From contig NC_080067.1 of the NCBI RefSeq assembly GCF_949987535.1, forward strand, positions 4,712,001 through 4,776,000: a DNA stretch of 64,000 nucleotides, in the 5' to 3' direction. The position numbers and the translations under genes were made by a program. Every line of letters begins with the position of its first letter. Position 1 is the stretch's first letter. Positions 22,512 to 33,340 of the stretch are shown piece by piece. The notes beneath the pieces are model-generated. The model was not told where the DNA came from. It worked only from the letters and a program-made list of their open reading frames with translations, and searched no databases. This DNA is from Balaenoptera acutorostrata (Eukaryota; Chordata; Mammalia; Artiodactyla; Balaenopteridae).

Positions 22512-24490
22512 GTTTGAGTTGAGTTCCTATCATTTATACCCAGAGGGTCCTGATTGATCTCCTAAACTACGTTGGGATCACACTTACAACAGTCCATTCA
22601 TGATACTATAGTTTCACCTCCCTTTTGAACTTTTATATCCTTTTGTACACCGTTATTCAGAGGATTCAAAATATCTTGTCAAGTCATCTGCAGTGATTTG
22701 TGTCTTAATTTCATATTTTCAATACATTTAAATTATCATGCATTTCAGCATCAACACCTTCATGTTAACTCAAGAATCTCTGTGTTCTCTGGTTTTATCT
22801 TTGTTGCAAATGTTTTCACATTTTATGAATTTGCTATGTAAACTAATGTTACACAAAATTGATTCCCAGTTTTTAGTGAGCTATTACTCTTTTGATAGAA
22901 ACAACAAAATGACTGAAATGTTCCCATTTCATACATCATAAAGCAATATTGTATCATGAATTAGTAATCGACATTCCCAATATTACAGATACTTGTCTGC
23001 AAGAAATTGCAGATGCTTGTAAATTTCTTTCCGTTACTCCCACCCTCCTGAGTTCTGACCAGGAACAGAATTCTGTAGCGGTTTTTTGCCTTATTGCTAT
23101 TTCAAAGCAGGCCTTTGTGGTTACGTACAATTTTCTACAAGAATCACACCCAGCGTGGTCCAATGGGCTGTGTCAGCCACGGGTAAGGAGTGTGACATTA
23201 GTGGAAGTTTAACGTGGTTTTTCTACCTTGAATAGTCACTGGCTGTCATTCATGCTCTGAGGACATTTTTAGGCTTCAAATAAGATCCATCAGAATATTC
23301 CTACCTGGGCAAGGGCTGGTGTCACTGCCATGATTACCTGCTGGCTGACTGGCCCCATAGAGCTCATGGCATTTTTCAGTACACGCCAGCCCAAGTGCCT
23401 CTACTTGGAAATTCTAAACACACTGGAAATACATTAGGAATAACAAGTAGAGCTAAGAAAAGAGATGCAGAACATTAAAGTGGTAAAGGTGTTAACTCCA
23501 TCCTTAGGTAAGACATCCCAGCTCTCCAGGGCTGAGCTGGTTTCCCTGCTCCCTCTGGCTCACATCTGCATGGGGTAGCTCACGGCACGAACATGTTCTC
23601 ACATCAAAATGGGTTGAAAATGAGATTTTTTTTGGAATGGATGTACCTTCTGAGAGCAATTTTCCCAAGCAGTAATTCTTAGTATGTAAGGGATACGATC
23701 GTTAGAAAGTCCCTAATGCCCAACGGGTTGGGATTCTCTCCGATTCAAGTTGTCAGTCATCGGCTGTATGTGGTGATGAATGGAGAAAACGATTATTTTT
23801 ATCCACATCTTCCATAGTAATTAAATAGGTCCCACTTCATTGTTTACTCTGAGGATGAGACATTATGATTTATTCCTTTTGCTCTGTTGCTTCAGATTTG
23901 TTAAAGACATTCTGTTATTTGATGAAGTTATTTCTGAGGGGAGGCAAATACCTTATTTCTTACCAGATTTGATGTTATTTGTACTAGCTGTTGGCAAGAA
24001 CGTTTTCGCAAACAACAGGGTTTGGTGAGAATGTAACCATGTGATACCATGTACCCTGCAGTACATATACAAGCACTTAACGGGTAATAGCTGATTATAA
24101 ACTTATGTTTTTCAAATGCACTAATGACATTTCAGACCTACATTTTAGACTTTGTACTTTTTTATTAACAGAGGTAGGTTTGAAAAAAAAAAAAAAGATT
24201 GCTGGTCCCCAGTCCCTGTGTGAGCTGGCGTTGCCATGGGCGTCGCGGTCAGACAGCCACAAGGAGGAGCCCAAGCATCAAACTGAAAATTAACACGTGC
24301 TATTAAGTGTGGCTTCTGCTGCTTTTGGCAACCTATTAAGACAATATTGATTCTTAAATGGAGGTGAGGTGATTTGTGGGCCTTTTGCCCAAATTCATAT
24401 CACTCTGGGGGTGTTTATATTGATTTGCTTGTATGTATCCAAATATTTAAATACCTATGATAACCTAGGCATCATCTATTCTTCACCCAG
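22512..24490. other. No recognised feature
   Basis: Longest low-repeat interval of the window. An 87-codon ORF at 22949-23212 (plus) has no recognised domain. A-run at 24183. No gene is supported. Confidence 0.4.
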
Positions 24491-24499
24491 GAAGCAGAG

Positions 24500-25075
24500 G
24501 GATCTTTAAAAAATGCAAAGGAGATCATGTCACCCCCACCCCTGGCTTAAAGCCTTCCAACGGCTGCTCTTCACTTTGGGAATTAACTACGTGGTCTTTA
24601 CCTTGGCCTCAAGGCCCTGCTTTGTCCGGTTCCTATGTCCTTTTCTGGATCCATCTCACACCTCTCTCCCCACAGGCCTGATGCCATAGCCACATTCGCT
24701 GGCCGACAGGTCCTAGAATGGCTCCTTTTCCGCCTTAGTTTCCTCTGTTATTTTCCATCTTGGCATGCATGCCTCCTTCTCATCCTTGGAACTGGGCTTC
24801 AGGGTCACCTAGAGCCTTGTTTCCTGACACTTACAGAGAGTAGGTTGGCCTGCCCGCCCTCCTCCCATTCGGTGTCTGTTCATTCCTCCTTAGCATTTAT
24901 CACAAGCTGTAATTCTCCTGGTCATTGGTGTGTTCCCCATTTATTACCTGGCTTCTATTTTCGAATATATATTAGGGCAGGAATGTTGTCTATTTTAACA
25001 CTGCGGTATCCACAGTGCCTAGAACAATTCTTGGCACACTTTAAGTGTGCAATAAATATTGTTTGAATGAATGAG
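24500..25075 (+). repeat. LINE L2, 3' end
   Basis: 'gagatcatgtcaccccc', 'gccttccaacggctgctc', 'ttagcatttatcacaagct', 'ggcaggaatgttgtctat' and the end 'gcaataaatattgtttgaatgaatg' are L2 hallmarks. Confidence 0.9.
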
Positions 25076-26100
25076 GTTTTATAATTGGAACTTACAGAAC
25101 GTGACTGGGCCAATGTGTCCCTAAAATAACAGCTGTGGATACGGTTTTAAAAAATTAGTCTTTTATCTCAATGACCTAGATTCATGGTTTCAAAGACCAC
25201 TCACTGGTTCCCCAACTGTACACATGCTGTTCCTACGGACCCCCAAGAATGGGTAGCAAATGCCACACAGTGAAATCTAAAGCCCCCCGCCCCCAGAATA
25301 AATCACTAGCAGCATTGCTGGATGAAACAAAATTAAAATTAAGCAAAACATACAGACATCTTCCACTGCCATCAGTATTATTTGAACCGTGATGACACAA
25401 GCTTGTTTCTGACCAACAGCCTCTTCGGCCCCGTTAATGGTACTTCCCTCTGGTGGTGTCACCAGCATCACGGTTCAGAGGTAGTGATAGAAATGGCTTT
25501 CATTGACCACATCTGTCAAATGCAGGAGGATATTTGGCTTGTTTGGAGCTGTTGTCCTTCCTTCGAGAAGGCCCTGGTGCCTTCCCTCCTCAAGGAGCCC
25601 GCCTTAGTGTCGGGGCAAGCAGGCTCCTTTAAGACAGATCTCACGTTCGTGTGAATGCTCCCGGAAAATTCCTGGCTCTGCTAAAACTGAATCCTAAAAC
25701 CCACTAAGCTTGAGTTTCTGCCAGGTGTATTATTTCACTAGGTATAATACATTTCACCTTATACTTGGGTTTTAAAAATAGCTTGTGATTCTTCTAGTAA
25801 TGACCAGTCATTACTCAACCTTGCTCATTTTCTCCATCTTCCCAAGAAACTTTTTCTAGGTAGTACATTTATTTACCAAGAAAAGAAACACTTCCTTTCT
25901 GGAAATGTACTCAGGGAAGATTCCCCAAAGAAATATATTTGATCCTTTCACAGGAAGAAAGTTGACACATTATCTGTTAGAATGACCATTCCAAAAACCA
26001 TGCTTACATATTTTAAAATTTGCAGAGTAGCAAAAGAAGTTAACGCTGGCATATATTTTATTTATTACTCTCTGGGGTCACTTTGTCAGGATATGGCATT
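25076..26100. other. No recognised feature
   Basis: No gene or repeat recognised. Short ORFs on both strands look like chance. Confidence 0.4.
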
Positions 26101-26113
26101 AAAAATGCTTTTG

Positions 26114-26505
26114 GGGCTTCCCTGGTGGCGCAGTGGTTGAGAATCTGCCTGCTAATGCAGGGGACACGGGTTCGAGCCCTGGTCTGGGAAGATCCCACAT
26201 GCCGCAGAGCGGCTGGGCCCGTGAGCCATAATTACTGAGCCTGCGCGTCTGGAGCCTGTGCCCCGCGACGGGAGGGGCCGCGATAGAGAAAGGCCCGCGC
26301 ACCGCGATGAAGAGCGGTCCCCGCACCGCGATGAAGAGTGGCCCCCACTTGCCGCAACTGGAGAAGGCCCTCGCACAGAAACGAAGACCCAACACAGCCA
26401 TAAATAAATAAATTAATTAATTAATTAAAAAAAAAAAAAAAAAGAAAAAAGAAAAAAAAAAAAAAAAAGAGTGGCACCTAATTTATCTTAAAAAAAAAAA
26501 AAAAA
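26114..26505 (+). mobile_element. CHR-type SINE with a second tail (3' transduction)
   Basis: Complete SINE: A box TGGCGCAGTGG, B box GGTTCGAGCCC, GC-rich body with the 24-bp duplication (gcaccgcgatgaagag at 26299 and 26323), and a taaat/A tail. The first A-tail is followed by 21 nt of unique sequence (26469-26489) and a second poly-A. The TSD (aaaaatgcttttg, 26101-26113 and 26506-26518) encloses both tails. Confidence 0.95.
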
Positions 26506-26518
26506 AAAAATGCTTTTG

Positions 26519-26819
26519 TATTTCTTAGAGAGTTGGGAAAAATAACTGCAATTGAAATAGAGTCGTGATTCCTTCTCACAGGTCACCACTTAATAGGGAG
26601 CAGAGATACCCAAGCCTGCATGACTTGTTTGCAAGGAGAGAGGGGTCTTTCACTCAGGTGTCTTAATCTGTAATGTTGTGATACACAGGATTATGTTGAT
26701 AAGATGTATACTGTTTCTGGGTGACCTGTGATGGTGACATAATGGGTGTCGTGACTTTAGCTGTTGGTGTCGCTTTTAGTTTTAAGTATATATAGTACTA
26801 TGTTCCAAGGTATCTGTGG
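26519..26819. other. No recognised feature
   Basis: Nothing recognisable between the SINE and the next LTR. Confidence 0.4.
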
Positions 26820-27284
26820 TAGATTGATTATAAAAATGTCTGAATTCTCCAGGCATCCCTGAGCACGTATCCTTTGCAATGGAGCTTTGCAACAACTGCC
26901 ATCAGGAGGTAGAGTCTACTTCCCCCTCTTTGAGTCTGGGCTCATCTTATCAGCAGAAAGTAGCTAAAATGAAGGTATGTCAGTTCTCACCCTAGACCTC
27001 CAGGCTACTTGTATATTTCTGCTCATGCTGGTATCCCTTTTCCTTCCACATCAACAAGCCTGGGAGAGCCTGCTGGAAAGTGACAGATCATTTGCAGCAG
27101 AGCTGACTCATCCCAGCTGAGGACATCCTAGCCCAGCCAGCTCCTGGCTAACCTACCAAACCAATTGCAGCCAATGAGCAAGTCTGGCTAAGATCAGCCA
27201 CACCTGGACCAGACCAAAGAACTCTCTGGTCAACCTGTAGAATCATGAGCAATAATAAATCGTTACTGTTTAAAGTCACTTAAT
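26820..27284 (+). mobile_element. MaLR-like LTR
   Basis: It starts 'tgtggtagattgattataa' and ends with 'cagccaatgagcaagtc', 'aatcatgagcaataataaat', 'gtttaaagtcacttaa', the pattern of a MaLR-type LTR 3' end with its poly-A signal. Subfamily uncertain. Confidence 0.65.
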
Positions 27285-28202
27285 TTTTAAAAATTTTGAT
27301 AACTTGGACATATTACATTTTGTAAATTTAAGTCGTCCAGCATGTTACTTGGATACATTTATATAGACATATGATTGCCATTGAAGCAATAGTTATCACA
27401 TTACATCTTTATAGTACAACATAATTGTCTATATTCATTAGACTGTGCATTAGATCTCTATGGCTTATTTGCATGTTGTTACAAGTTTGTACCATGAAAC
27501 ACCATTGTCCCTCTTATGCCCCCACCCCCACATTCCCTGGTAACCACCATTTTACTCTTTTTTTTTTTCAGGTTGAACTTTTTAAAGTTCCATATATAAG
27601 TGATATCATAAGTATTTGTCTTCCTCTGTCTGACTTATATCTTGTTTAGTGTAATGTGCTCAAGGTCTATTCATGTTGTTACAAATGGCAGGATATGCTC
27701 CTCTCTCATGGCTGAATAATATTCCATTGTGTATATATATCACATTTTTTTATCCATTCATCCATTGATGGGGATTTGGGTTGTTTCCATATCTTGGCTA
27801 TTGTGAATAATGCTGCAATAAACATGGGTGTGTACATATCTCATCAAAATCCTGTTTTCATTTCCTTTGGGTATATACCCAGAAGTAGAATTGCTGGATC
27901 GCATGGTAGATCTATCTTTAATTTTTTGAGAGCACTCCATGTTGTTTTCCATAGTGGTTGGACTAATTTTTATTCCCCCCAACAATGTATAAGGGCTCCC
28001 TTTTCACCACACCCTCACCAGCACCTGTTGTCTCTTGTCTTTTTGATGACAAACATCTGACAGGTGTGAGGTGATAGCTCATTGTGGTTTTGATTTGCAT
28101 CTCCCTGATGATTAGTGATGTTAAGCATTTTTTCATGTGCCTGTTGGCCATTTTCATATCCTTTTTAGAGAAATGTCTATGTAATTCTTGTGCCTATTTT
28201 TA
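27285..28202 (-). mobile_element. Older L1, 3' portion (host of the full-length L1)
   Basis: Antisense L1 3'UTR and ORF2 end ('ggtaaccaccattttact', 'ggctgaataatattccatt', 'gggttgtttccatatcttgg', 'tgtgaggtgatagctcat'). It is interrupted at 28191-28202 by the full-length L1 and resumes at 35382. Confidence 0.9.
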
Positions 28203-28576
28203 TTTTTATTTATTTATTTTTAACATCTTTATTGGAGTATAATTGCTTTACAATGGTGTGTTAGTTTCTGCTTTATAACAAAGTGAATCAGCTATACATA
28301 CACATATATCCCCATGTCTTCCCTCTTGTGTCTCCCTCCCTCCCACCCTCCCTATCCCACCCATCTAGGTGGTCACAAAGCACCGAGCTGATCTCCCTGT
28401 GCTATGTGACTGCTTCCCACTAGCTATTTTACATTTGGTAGTGTATATATGTCCATGCCACTCTCTCACTTTGTCCCAGCTTACCCTTCCCCTTCCCCAT
28501 GTCCTCAAGTCCATTCTCTAGTAGGTCTGTGTCTTTATTCCCATCCTGCCCCTAGGTTCTTCATGACCTTTTTTTT

Positions 28577-31500
28577 TAGATTCCATTTATATGTGTTAGC
28601 ATATGGTATTTGTTTTTCTCTTTCTGACTTACTTCACTCTGTATGACAGACTCTAACTCTATCCACCTCAGTACAAATAACTCCATTTCGTTTCTTTTTA
28701 TGGCTGAGGAATATTCCATTGTATATATGTGCCACATCTTCTTTATCCATTCATCTGTCAATGGACACTTAGGTTGCTTCCATGTCCTGGCTACTGTAAA
28801 TAGAGCTGCAATGAACATTGTGGTACATGACTCTTTTTGAATTATGGTGTTCTCAGGGTATATGCCCAGTAGTGGGATTGCTGAGTCGTATGATAGTTCT
28901 ATTTTTAGTTTTTTAAGGAACCTCCATACTGTTCTCCATAGTGGCTGTATCAATTTACATTCCCACCAACAGTGTATGAGGGTTCTCTTTTCTCCACACC
29001 CTCTCCAGCATTTATTGTTTCTAGAGTTTTTGATGATGGCCATTCTGACTGGTGTGAGGTGATACCTCATTGTAGTTTTGATTGGGACTTCTCTAATGAT
29101 TACTGATGTTGAGCATCTTTTCATGTGTTTGTTGGCAATCTGTATATCTTTTTTGTAGAAATGTCTATTTTGGTCTTCTGCCCATTTTTGGATTGGGTTG
29201 TTTGTTTTTTTTTGATATTGAGCTGCATGAGCTGCTTGTAAATTTTGGAGATTAATCCTTTGTCAGTTGCCTCACTTGCAAATATTTTCTCCCATTCTGA
29301 GGGTTGTCTTTTCATCTTGCTTATGGTTTCCTTTGCTGTGCAAAAGCTTTTAAATTTCATTAGGTCCCATTTGTTTATTTTTGCTTTTATTTCCATTTCT
29401 CTAGGAGGTGGGTCAAAAAGGATCTTGCTGTGATTTATATCAAAGAGTGTTCTTCCTATGTTTTCCTCTAAGAGTTTTATAGCGTCCAGTCTTACATTTA
29501 GGTCTTTAATCCATTTTGAGTTTATTTTTGTGTATGGTGTTAGAGAGTGTTCTAATTTCATTCTTTTCCATGTAGCTGTCCAGTTTTCCCAGCACCACTT
29601 ATTGAAGAGGCTGTCTGTTCTCCATTGTATATTCTTGCCTCCTTTATCAAAGATAAGGTGACCATATGTGCATGGGTTTACCTCTGGGATTTCTATCCTG
29701 TTCCATTGATCTATATTTCTGTTTTTGTGCCAGTACCATAGTGTCTTGTTTACTATAGCTTTGTATTATAGTCTGAAGTCGGGGAGCCTGATTCTTCCAG
29801 CTCCATTTTTCTATCTCAAGATTGCTTTGGCTATTCGGGGTCTTTTGTGTTTCCATATAAATTGTGAAGTATTTTGTTCTAGTTCTGTGAAAAATGCTAG
29901 TGGTATTTTGATAGGGATTGCATTGAATCTGTAGATTGCTTTGGGTAGTATAGTCATTTTCACAAGGTTGATTCTTCCAATCCAAGAACATGGTATATCT
30001 CTCCATCTATTTGTATCATCTTTAATTTCTTTCATCAGTGTCTTATAGTTTTCTGCATACAGGTCTTTTGTCTCCATAGGTAGGTTTATTCCTAGGTATT
30101 TTATTCTTTTTGTTGCAGTGGTAAATGGGAGTGTTTCCTTAATTTCACTTTCAGATTTTTCATCATTAGTGTATAGGAATGCAAGAGATTTCTGTGAATG
30201 AATTTTGTATCCTGCTACTTTACCAAATTCATTGACTAGCTCTTGTAGTTTTCTGGTAGCATCTTTAGGATTCTCTATGTATAGTACCATGTCATCTGCA
30301 AACAGTGACAGCTTTACTTCTTTTCTGATTTGGATTCCTTTTATTTCTTTTTCTTCTCTGATGGCTGTGGCTAAAACTTCCAAAACTATGTTGAATAATA
30401 GCGGTGAGAGTGGGCAATCTTGTCTTGTTCCTGATCTTAGTGGAAATGGTTTCAGTTTTTCACCATTGAGGATGACGTTGGCTGTGGGTTTGTCATATAT
30501 GGCCTTTATTATGTTGAGGTAAGTTCCCTCTGTGCCTACTTTCTGGAGGGTTTTTATCATAAATGGGTGTTGAATTTTATCAAAAGCTTTTTCCACCTCT
30601 ATTGAGATGATCATATGGTTTTTATTCTTCAGTTTGTTATATGGTGTATCACATTGATTGATTTGCATATATTGAAGAATCCTTGCATTCCTGGGGTAAA
30701 CCCCACTTGATCGTGGTGTATGATCCTTTTAATGTGCTGTTGGATTCTGTTTGCTAGTATTTTGTTGAGCATTTTTGCATGTATGTTCATCAGTGATATT
30801 GGCCTGTAGTTTTCTTTCTTGGTGACATCTTTGGTTTTGGTATCAGGGTGATGGTGGCCTCTTAGAATGAGTTTGGGAGTGTTCTTCCCTCTGCTATATT
30901 TTGGAAGAGTTTGAGAAGGATAGGTGTTAGCGCTTCTCTAAATGTTTGGTAGAATTCACCTGTGAAGCCATCTGGTCCTGGGCTTTTGTTTGTTGGAGGA
31001 TTTTTAATCACAGTTTCAATTACAGTGCTTCTGATTGGTCTGTTTATATTTTCTATTTCTTCCTGGTTCAGTCTCAGGAGGTCATGCTTTTCTAAGAATT
31101 TGTCCATTTCTTCCAGGTTGTCCATTTTATTGGCATAGGGTTGCTTGTAGTAATCTCTCATGATCCTTTGTATTTCTGCAGTGTCAGTTGTCACTTCTCC
31201 TTTTTCATTTCTAATTCTATTGATTTGAATCTTCTCCCTTTTTTTCTTGATGAGTCTGGCTAACGGTTTATCAATTTTGTTTATCTTCTCAAAGAACCAG
31301 CTTTTAGTTTTATTGATCTTTGTTATTGTTTCCTTCATTTCTTTTCATTTATTTCTGATCTGATCTTTATGATTTCTTTCCTTCTGCAAACTTTGGGGTT
31401 TTCTCTTCTTCTTTCTCTAATTGCTTTAGGTGTAAGCTTAGGTTGTTTATTTGAGATGTTTCTTGTTTCTTAAGGTAGGATTGTATTGCTATAACTTCCC

Positions 31501-32396
31501 TCTTAGAACTGCTTTGGCTACATCCCATAGGTTTTGGGTCGTCATGTTTTCATTGTCATTGGTTTCTAGGTATTTTTTGATTTCCTCTTTGATTTCTTCA
31601 GTGATCTCTTGGTTATTAAGTAGTGTATTGTTTAGCCTCCATGTGTTTGTATTTTTTACAGATTTTTTCCTGTAATTGATATCTAGTCTCATAACGTTGT
31701 AGTCAGAAAAGATGCTTGATATGATTTCAATTTTCTTAAATTTACCAAGGCTTGATTTGTGACCCAAGATATGATCTATCCTGGAGAATGTTCCATGAGC
31801 ACTTGAGAAGAAAGTGTATTCTGTTTTTTTTGGATGGAATGTCCTATAAGTATCAATTAAGTCCATCTTGTTTAATGTATCATTTAAAGCTTGTGTTTCC
31901 TTATTTATTTTCATTTTGGATGATCTGTCCATTGGTGAAAGTGGGGTGTTAAAGTCCCCTACAATGATTGTGTTACTGTCGATTTGATTTCCCCTTTTAT
32001 GGCTGTTAGTATTTGACTTATGTATTGAGGTGCTCCTATGTTGGGTGCATAAATATTTACAATTGTTATATCTTCTTCGTGGATTGATCCCTTGATCGTT
32101 ATGTAGTGTCCTTTTTGTCTCTTATAAAAGTCTTTGTTTTAAAGTCTATTTTGTCTGATATGAGAATTGCTACTCCAGCTTTCTTTTGATTTACATTTGC
32201 ATGGAATATCTATTTTCATCCCCTCACTTTCATTCTGTGTGTGTCTCTAAGTGTGAAGTAGGTGTCTTGTAGACAGCATATATACAGGTCTTGTTTTTGC
32301 ATCCATTTAGCCAGTCTATGTCTTTTGGTTGGAGCATTTAATCCATTTACATTTAAGGTAATTATTGATATGTACATTCCTATTACCATTTTCTTA
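28577..32396 (-). pseudogene. L1 ORF2 (endonuclease-reverse transcriptase), broken
   Basis: Intact L1 ORF2p is a protein of about 1275 aa that nicks target DNA and reverse-transcribes L1 RNA. Here the minus-strand pieces keep the endonuclease part (SRIDHILGH, within 31489-31932), the fingers/palm region ([12 protein letters not shown] near 31000) and the RT core with [12 protein letters not shown] (about 30290). The C-terminal zinc-like motif [18 protein letters not shown] (CX3CX7HX4C) is near 29000. These pieces lie in different frames, separated by stops and frameshifts. No continuous ORF exceeds 285 codons. Confidence 0.95.
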
Positions 32397-32447
32397 ATTG
32401 TTTTGGGTTTGTTATTGTAGATCTTTTCCTTCTCTTGTGTTTCTTAC

Positions 32448-33340
32448 CTAGAGAAGTTCCTTTAGCATTTTTTGTAAAGCTGGTTTGGTGGTGCTGAATT
32501 CTCTTAGCTTTTGCTTGTCTCTAAAGGTTTTAATTTCTCCATGAAATCTGAATGAGATCCTTGCTGGGTAAAGTAATCTTGGTTGCAGGTTTTTCCCTTT
32601 CATCACTTTAAATATGTCCTGCCACTCTCTTCTGGCTTGCAGAGTCTCTGCTGACAGATCAGCTGTTAACCTTATGGGGATTCCCTTGTATGTTGTTTGT
32701 TGTTTTTCCCTTGTTGCTTTTAATTTTTTTCTTTGTATTTAATTTTTCATAGTTTGATTAATATGTGCCTTGGTGTGCTTCTCCTAGGATTTACCCTGTA
32801 TGGGACTCTCTGCACTTCCTGGACTTGATTGAGTATTTCCTTTCCCATGTTAGGGAAGTTTTCAACTATAATCTCTTCAAATATTTTCTCAGTCCCTTTC
32901 TTTTTCTCTTCTTCTTCTGGGACCCCTATAATTCGAATGTTGGTGCATTTAATGTTGTCCCAGAGGTCTCTGAGACTTTCCTCAAGTCTTTTCATTCTTT
33001 TTTCTTTATTCTGCTCTGCAGTAGTTATTTTCACTATTTTATCTTCCAGGTCACTTATCCATTCTTCTGCCTCAGTTATTCTTCTATTGATTCCTTCTAG
33101 AGAATTTTTAATTTCATTTATTGTGTTGTTCATCATTGTTTGTTTGCTCTTTAGTTCTTCTAGGTCCTTGTTAAATGTTTCTTGTATTTTCTCTATTCTA
33201 TATCCAAGATTTTGGATCATTTTTACTAACATTATTCTGAATTCTTTTTCAGGTAGACTGCCTATTTCCTCTTCATTTATTAGATATGGTGGGTTTTTAC
33301 CTTGCTCCTTCATCTGCTGTGTGTTTTTCTGTCTTCTCAT
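32448..33340 (-). pseudogene. L1 ORF1 (RNA-binding chaperone), broken
   Basis: Intact ORF1p is a trimeric nucleic-acid chaperone that coats L1 RNA. The first 197 codons from the ATG at 33340 are open: an N-terminal tail, a coiled coil (EKIQETFNKDLEELKSKQ, INEIKNSLEGINRRITEAEE) and the start of the RRM (TNIRIIGVPEEEE). An in-frame TGA then stops it at about 32747 and a small deletion shifts the frame, while the C-terminal text remains recognisable to the original stop at 32448. Confidence 0.93.

Noticed and set aside
26107..26190. Possible functional tRNA gene at the SINE head
   Set aside because: The A and B boxes are those of the tRNA-derived SINE; no intact cloverleaf or acceptor stem continues, and an SINE body and tail follow.
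29811..30668. A 285-codon ORF that looks like a reverse transcriptase gene
   Set aside because: It is the RT part of the L1 ORF2 relic, not a separate gene; it lies inside the TSD-bounded L1.
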